Assembly (NCBI GenBank): GCA_016935755.1
Contig: JAFGQI010000068.1
Span: forward strand, 1-54,510
DNA: 54,510 bases
DNA from: Anaerolineales bacterium
GTDB lineage: Bacteria > Chloroflexota > Anaerolineae > Anaerolineales > UBA4823
Reading direction: 5' to 3'
Under the pieces are notes generated by a model. It saw nothing but the letters and a program-made list of their open reading frames with translations. It was not told the origin of the DNA and made no database searches. The position numbers and the translations under genes are program-made. Of the stretch, positions 51,006-54,510 are shown in pieces. Numbering within the stretch: the first letter of the stretch is position 1; each line of letters opens with the position of its first letter.

Positions 51006-51419
51006 ATGTCAATGACTACAGGTTTCTATCTTAAGCTGTATCTGGCTGCTGTGGTTGTCTTCTTTGCCATCGATATGGTCTGGTTGGGGGTGGTGGCGCG
51101 CGGGCTTTACCGCAAGTACCTGGGGTACCTGCTCAGCCCAAGCCCCAATTGGACCGCGGCGATCATTTTTTATCTGCTGTTCGTTGCTGGTCTGCTGATC
51201 TTTGCCGTAGTGCCAGGTCTGCAGGCCGGCTCATTCAACAAGGCGCTGCTGCTGGGGGCTTTGTTCGGCTTCATGACCTACGCTACCTATGACCTGACCA
51301 ATCTGGCGACGATAAAAGATTGGCCCTTGTTCATCACGATTGTGGATATGATCTGGGGGGTGGTTCTGGCCAGCGCGGTCACCAGCCTGACTTTCTTGAT
51401 CGGCAGGTGGATGAGCTAA
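51006..51419 (+). CDS. DUF2177 membrane protein
   Basis: 137 aa from ATG 51006, with GAGGAG seven bases upstream; an upstream in-frame TTG at 50985 is rejected. Four hydrophobic helices with AIDMVWLGVVARGLYRK, FGFMTYATYDLTNLAT and VDMIWGVVLAS mark the DUF2177 family. Function unknown. It converges on comB with a four-base overlap. Confidence 0.85.
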   Translation: MSMTTGFYLKLYLAAVVVFFAIDMVWLGVVARGLYRKYLGYLLSPSPNWTAAIIFYLLFVAGLLIFAVVPGLQAGSFNKALLLGALFGFMTYATYDLTNLATIKDWPLFITIVDMIWGVVLASAVTSLTFLIGRWMS

Positions 51420-52129
51420 TCGAAATCTACCCTCTGCATCAGCCATAAATCATCCCGGCGCTGGACCTGCATGGCGAAGTCGAAACGGTCCAGCGCAGAG
51501 GCGTATTCCAGATCGCTGGCGGGGATATCCGCACGCAGCGAGGCGGCAAACTTGCGCCCGGAGGGGGAACTGCGCACCCGCTCCAGGTAAGGCCGCGGAT
51601 CGGGGTTCTCATCACGCAGCAGGGCAGCCAGGTAATCGGCGCAGGCGGCATCTTCGTCGCCCAGACCAGGCGGGGGAGGGCCAAACCTGCCAATGGGGTC
51701 GCGGCCGGTGATCACAAAGGTCACCTGCGGCGAGGCAAGCTGGCGGATACGCCTGGCGGTGGCGGCGGCGCAGACAAAGCTGGCTGACAGCAGGTGCTCG
51801 GCGTTCTGGCTGCGCACAATCCCCTGGGTGCCGGCGCTGGTGCGCTGGATCAGGCGCCGGCCTTGTAGCTCCTGGGCCGCTAAAAGCGTGGGGGAGTTGC
51901 CGAAATCGAAGCCGGGGATGGGCAGCCCATCCACCTCGCCCATGGTCAGTGAACCTGGAAAGCGCTGGCGCAGATCCAGGGCCTGTTCGACGGTTTCCAC
52001 CAGCAGGATTTCTGAGGCCCCGTTGGCGAAGGCATGCGCGGCGGTGGTGAAAGCGCGCAGCACGTCGATGACCACAACCGTCCCACGCGCTTCTGAGCAG
52101 GTGGTCAGATCAGCGTAACGAATATCCAT
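51416..52129 (-). CDS. comB: 2-phosphosulfolactate phosphatase-like protein ComB
   Basis: 237 aa from ATG 52129, which overlaps the stop of the ferredoxin-type gene (TGATG). Motifs VVVIDVLRAFTTAAHAFANG, GEVDGLPIPGFDFGNSPT and QRTSAGTQG are characteristic of ComB. In methanogens it acts in coenzyme M synthesis; in bacteria the role is unclear and may be sulfolactate-related. No other coenzyme M gene is near. Confidence 0.88.
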   Translation of the reverse strand: MDIRYADLTTCSEARGTVVVIDVLRAFTTAAHAFANGASEILLVETVEQALDLRQRFPGSLTMGEVDGLPIPGFDFGNSPTLLAAQELQGRRLIQRTSAGTQGIVRSQNAEHLLSASFVCAAATARRIRQLASPQVTFVITGRDPIGRFGPPPPGLGDEDAACADYLAALLRDENPDPRPYLERVRSSPSGRKFAASLRADIPASDLEYASALDRFDFAMQVQRRDDLWLMQRVDFD

Positions 52130-53103
52130 CAACGTGAAGCCTGCTCCAGTAAAGATAGGATTTCCAAAGGCTCTCCTTTGCTGGCCTCCCGGCGCAGCGA
52201 CAGCGCTCCCTGCTCACAGTGATTGACGCAGACCCCGCAGCCCATGCAGGCGGTCAGGTCCACCTGGGCGATGAAATCTGTCACAGACAGGGCGTTAAAC
52301 TGGCAGAACTCCACGCAGGTCTGGCAGCCAATGCACAGGGTTTCCTCTACCTGAGCGACATAGCCTGAGGATGCCAGCATGGGCGTGCCGTTGCGCTGCG
52401 CCTGCATCGCTCCGCAGCAGCAAGAGCAGCAGTTGCAGATGGCGTAGAAGCGGTCCAGCATGGCGTCTTTGAAAAAGGCATGGTGGACATGCCCGCGCTC
52501 ATCCTCGGCCTGCAGGATGGCTACGGCTTCGGCCTGGCTGATGCGGCGCGCCTTGTGCGGTTGGTGCTCCATGACAAAGCTGGCAAATGGTTCGCCGACA
52601 ACCAGGCAAACATCCAGCGGCAGGCAGGGGTTGGGGCGCGCCGAGCGGCAGGGACATTCCAACACTACGATGTGATCCGGGTTCTGCAAGATGATCGCTC
52701 GAGCGCGCTTGTAGGGGATGACCTGCTCCAGATCGGGCAGGCGAATGTCCTCGTTCACCAGCACCAGCTGCTTGACCGATTCGAGCGGCATGACCTTGCC
52801 GTGATAGGTGTCGGCGAAGCTGATCTTTCCATTGGATTCGGTCTGGTCGTTAGCGGACGGGTTGGGCGCCTTCACTTTAGCGGCTTTGGTGATAACCAGC
52901 TTCCCCAGCCGTCCCAACAGCGAGGCGATCTTGATTGCCAGGGGGTGTTTTCCCAGGCCCATGCCGATGTACAGGTAAGTCCAACGGCCATAGATATAGC
53001 CGTGCAGGAAATCAATCAGCGAATACCCTGGCGCACGGCGAGCTTCCCGGATGAATTCTCGGGTGGAAGGTCGGATCAGAGATGCGGATCTTTTTTTCAT
53101 CAT
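52129..53103 (-). CDS. 4Fe-4S ferredoxin-type protein with extra Cys clusters
   Basis: 324 aa. Two C-terminal ferredoxin motifs, CIGCQTCVEFC and CMGCGVCVNHC, could bind two [4Fe-4S] clusters. Further upstream come CPCRSARPNPCLPLDVC and the dense CNCCSCCCGAM (near residue 225), suggesting a third metal site. The N-terminal 80 residues are basic and hydrophobic without a clear membrane helix. Role unknown; electron transfer is inferred. Operon with comB. Confidence 0.8.
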   Translation of the reverse strand: MMKKRSASLIRPSTREFIREARRAPGYSLIDFLHGYIYGRWTYLYIGMGLGKHPLAIKIASLLGRLGKLVITKAAKVKAPNPSANDQTESNGKISFADTYHGKVMPLESVKQLVLVNEDIRLPDLEQVIPYKRARAIILQNPDHIVVLECPCRSARPNPCLPLDVCLVVGEPFASFVMEHQPHKARRISQAEAVAILQAEDERGHVHHAFFKDAMLDRFYAICNCCSCCCGAMQAQRNGTPMLASSGYVAQVEETLCIGCQTCVEFCQFNALSVTDFIAQVDLTACMGCGVCVNHCEQGALSLRREASKGEPLEILSLLEQASR

Positions 53104-53156
53104 TCACCAATATTTACTCTTCGCAATGCATTCAGACCAAAAAACTTGTCTGCAGG

Positions 53157-53591
53157 CTAGCCTTGAAAGCGCTCCATCCAGCTTTCCAGGTTGGCAAGCG
53201 CGGTGAAGCCATACTGGCGATACAGCCCGTGGGCATCGCGCGTCACCAGCAAGATGCGGCGGATATTGATCAGGTCGGGATGGGAGACGATCGCCGACAT
53301 CAGCCATTTGCCCAGACCCTGGCCGCGGTATTCATCGTCGATGAAAACATCGCACAGCCAGGCGAAGGTGACGTAATCGGTGACCAGGCGGGCAAAACCG
53401 ACCTGCTTCTTCCCATCGTAGATACCGAAGCACAGCGAGTTCGGCAGGGAGCGTTCAATAATCTCTCTGGGCCGATTTTGCGCCCAATAAGCTCGTGAGA
53501 GAAAGGAACAGATCGCTTCCAGATCCAGCAGGGCCGGATCGGTGCTGATCAAAAAACGATCTCTTTGTATCGTGTAAGCTGGTGAGGGCAT
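53157..53591 (-). CDS. GNAT acetyltransferase
   Basis: 144 aa. The acetyl-CoA loop is DDEYRGQGLGKWLM, preceded by VFIDDEY, and HGLYRQYGFTAL closes it. The ATG overlaps the alr stop by one base (TAATG), so it is translated with alr. Similar small GNATs act on amino acids or small amines; target unknown. Confidence 0.85.
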   Translation of the reverse strand: MPSPAYTIQRDRFLISTDPALLDLEAICSFLSRAYWAQNRPREIIERSLPNSLCFGIYDGKKQVGFARLVTDYVTFAWLCDVFIDDEYRGQGLGKWLMSAIVSHPDLINIRRILLVTRDAHGLYRQYGFTALANLESWMERFQG

Positions 53592-54510
53592 TAATCCTGT
53601 CCGATCGAATCTATGGCGATGATTTCGCCGTTCTGGCGATACAGACGCGCCACGCGCGGCAGCAGGGAGGTGGTGACCTCGTAATTGATCGTCGAAGCCG
53701 GCACAGCTACCTCTTCGGCGCGGATGCGCTGCTCTCCCTGAGCGCCAACCAGCACCACCTCATCATCTTGCTGTACGCCGGGGATATGGCTGACATCCAC
53801 CACGAACTGATCCATGCACACCCGGCCCAGGATGGGGGCGCGCTGGCCGCGGATCAGCACGCTGCCCTGATTGGACAGGATGCGGTGATACCCATCGCCA
53901 TAACCAACCGGCACCAGGGCGGCGGTGATCGGGTGTGGGGCGATGAAGGTGCGGCTGTAGCTGACCGCGGCCCCGGTGGGCAGCTGGCGCACCCGTCCTA
54001 CCCGGCTCTTCAGGGTCAGGGCCGGGCGGATTTCGAAGACCGGCGGCCATTCGCTGGATGGATCCAGCCCATACAGGGCAATCCCTGGGCGGACAGCGTT
54101 GAAGTGCGCCTCCGGCAGGCGCATGGTGGCGGCGCTGTTGGCGGCGTGGAGCAGGGGGAAGTGGAAGCCGGCCTCTTCTGCAGCGGTGATAACCTGGCGG
54201 AAAATGACCAGCTGCTGGCAGGCATGAGTCCAATCCTCCCAATCGGCGGTGGCATAGTGAGTGAACAGGCCTTCCAGGTGCAGCCCCGGCAGGTCATGCA
54301 GCTGGCGCAGGAAGTCCAGAACTTCATCAGGCAGCAAACCGAAGCGGTTCATCCCGCTGTCCACTTTGATGTGCACCGGAACAACGGCCCCCTGGGCGGC
54401 AGCTTGCGCGGAAAGCGCCTGGGCAAACTCGGCGGTGATCAGGCTGGGGGTCAACTGCCAGCGCACAACCGCCTGGGCGCCTTCAGGCGGGGTGTAGCCC
54501 ATGATCAGGA
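53591..54510 (-). CDS. alr: Alanine racemase, C-terminal part (cut by window edge)
   Basis: About 306 codons are visible and the frame stays open to the right edge (ILIMGYTP), so the PLP-binding Lys near the N-terminus is outside. Seen: HIKVDSGMNRFGL, GLFTHYATAD, HAANSAATM, RPGIALYGLDP, the catalytic Tyr in AVSYSRTF, and GYGDGYHR...RVCMDQF of the C-terminal domain. Converts L- to D-alanine for peptidoglycan. Confidence 0.93.
   Translation of the reverse strand, partial: LIMGYTPPEGAQAVVRWQLTPSLITAEFAQALSAQAAAQGAVVPVHIKVDSGMNRFGLLPDEVLDFLRQLHDLPGLHLEGLFTHYATADWEDWTHACQQLVIFRQVITAAEEAGFHFPLLHAANSAATMRLPEAHFNAVRPGIALYGLDPSSEWPPVFEIRPALTLKSRVGRVRQLPTGAAVSYSRTFIAPHPITAALVPVGYGDGYHRILSNQGSVLIRGQRAPILGRVCMDQFVVDVSHIPGVQQDDEVVLVGAQGEQRIRAEEVAVPASTINYEVTTSLLPRVARLYRQNGEIIAIDSIGQD

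Noticed and set aside
1..54510. tRNA, rRNA, CRISPR arrays, complete insertion sequences
   Set aside because: Intergenic regions were read on both strands. No cloverleaf with a GGTTCRA loop, no regularly spaced repeats and no intact transposase were found.

Overview
The window reads as an ordinary bacterial chromosome, moderately GC-rich, with gene content most like a member of the Chloroflexota (Anaerolineae-like). That assignment is an inference. It rests on the ADP-forming acyl-CoA synthetase fusion, the RodZ-like protein with two helix-turn-helix domains, the many hybrid sensor kinases, Pro/Thr-rich extracytoplasmic linkers, and several genes whose -10 box sits right before the start codon. 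I see no rRNA, tRNA, CRISPR array, phage module or complete insertion sequence.

Layout. 0-9.3 kb holds housekeeping genes: the start of a C39-like peptidase (cut by the left edge), miaB, recO, rplI with an acidic tail, the RodZ-like gene, rimO, a HAL2/CysQ-type phosphatase and a GT39-type membrane glycosyltransferase. 9.4-14.0 kb is a three-gene signalling set: a receiver-PAS-PAS kinase with a decayed ATP site, an OmpR-type regulator and a canonical GAF-PAS kinase. 14-18.3 kb carries an acyl-CoA synthetase, an M20 peptidase and a PfkB sugar/nucleoside kinase. 18.4-23.9 kb is a TetR-controlled ABC export operon (two ATPases, HlyD adaptor, one permease) with a readable promoter and operator. 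Two small membrane proteins and hpt follow.

25.4-29.7 kb is the most unusual part: an IlvC-like protein lacking several catalytic residues, a LuxE-like acyl-activating enzyme and a LuxC-like acyl thioester reductase, in one direction behind one promoter. Together they could turn a carboxylic acid into an aldehyde and then a reduced product. A GH36 alpha-galactosidase converges on them.

32.1-45.3 kb looks like accessory DNA. It holds a DUF3800 fragment, Nudix, tandem GNAT and APH-like genes, a decayed Nudix copy, comM, a DUF4160/DUF2442 pair, a PD-(D/E)XK-like protein, an attC-like remnant, two copies of a roughly 105-bp dispersed repeat, a methyltransferase, an ICMT-like protein, DoxX, a receiver with a degenerate GGDEF, a hydrolase, an internally deleted MOSC gene, a GNAT and a histidine phosphatase. 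45.5-51 kb encodes a very large propeller-containing hybrid kinase overlapping an RsbU-like phosphatase. The right end has a DUF2177 protein, comB, a cysteine-rich ferredoxin-type protein, a GNAT and alanine racemase (cut by the right edge).

All assignments come from reading motifs by eye. No database search was possible. Residue alignments to known families are from memory and are marked as such.
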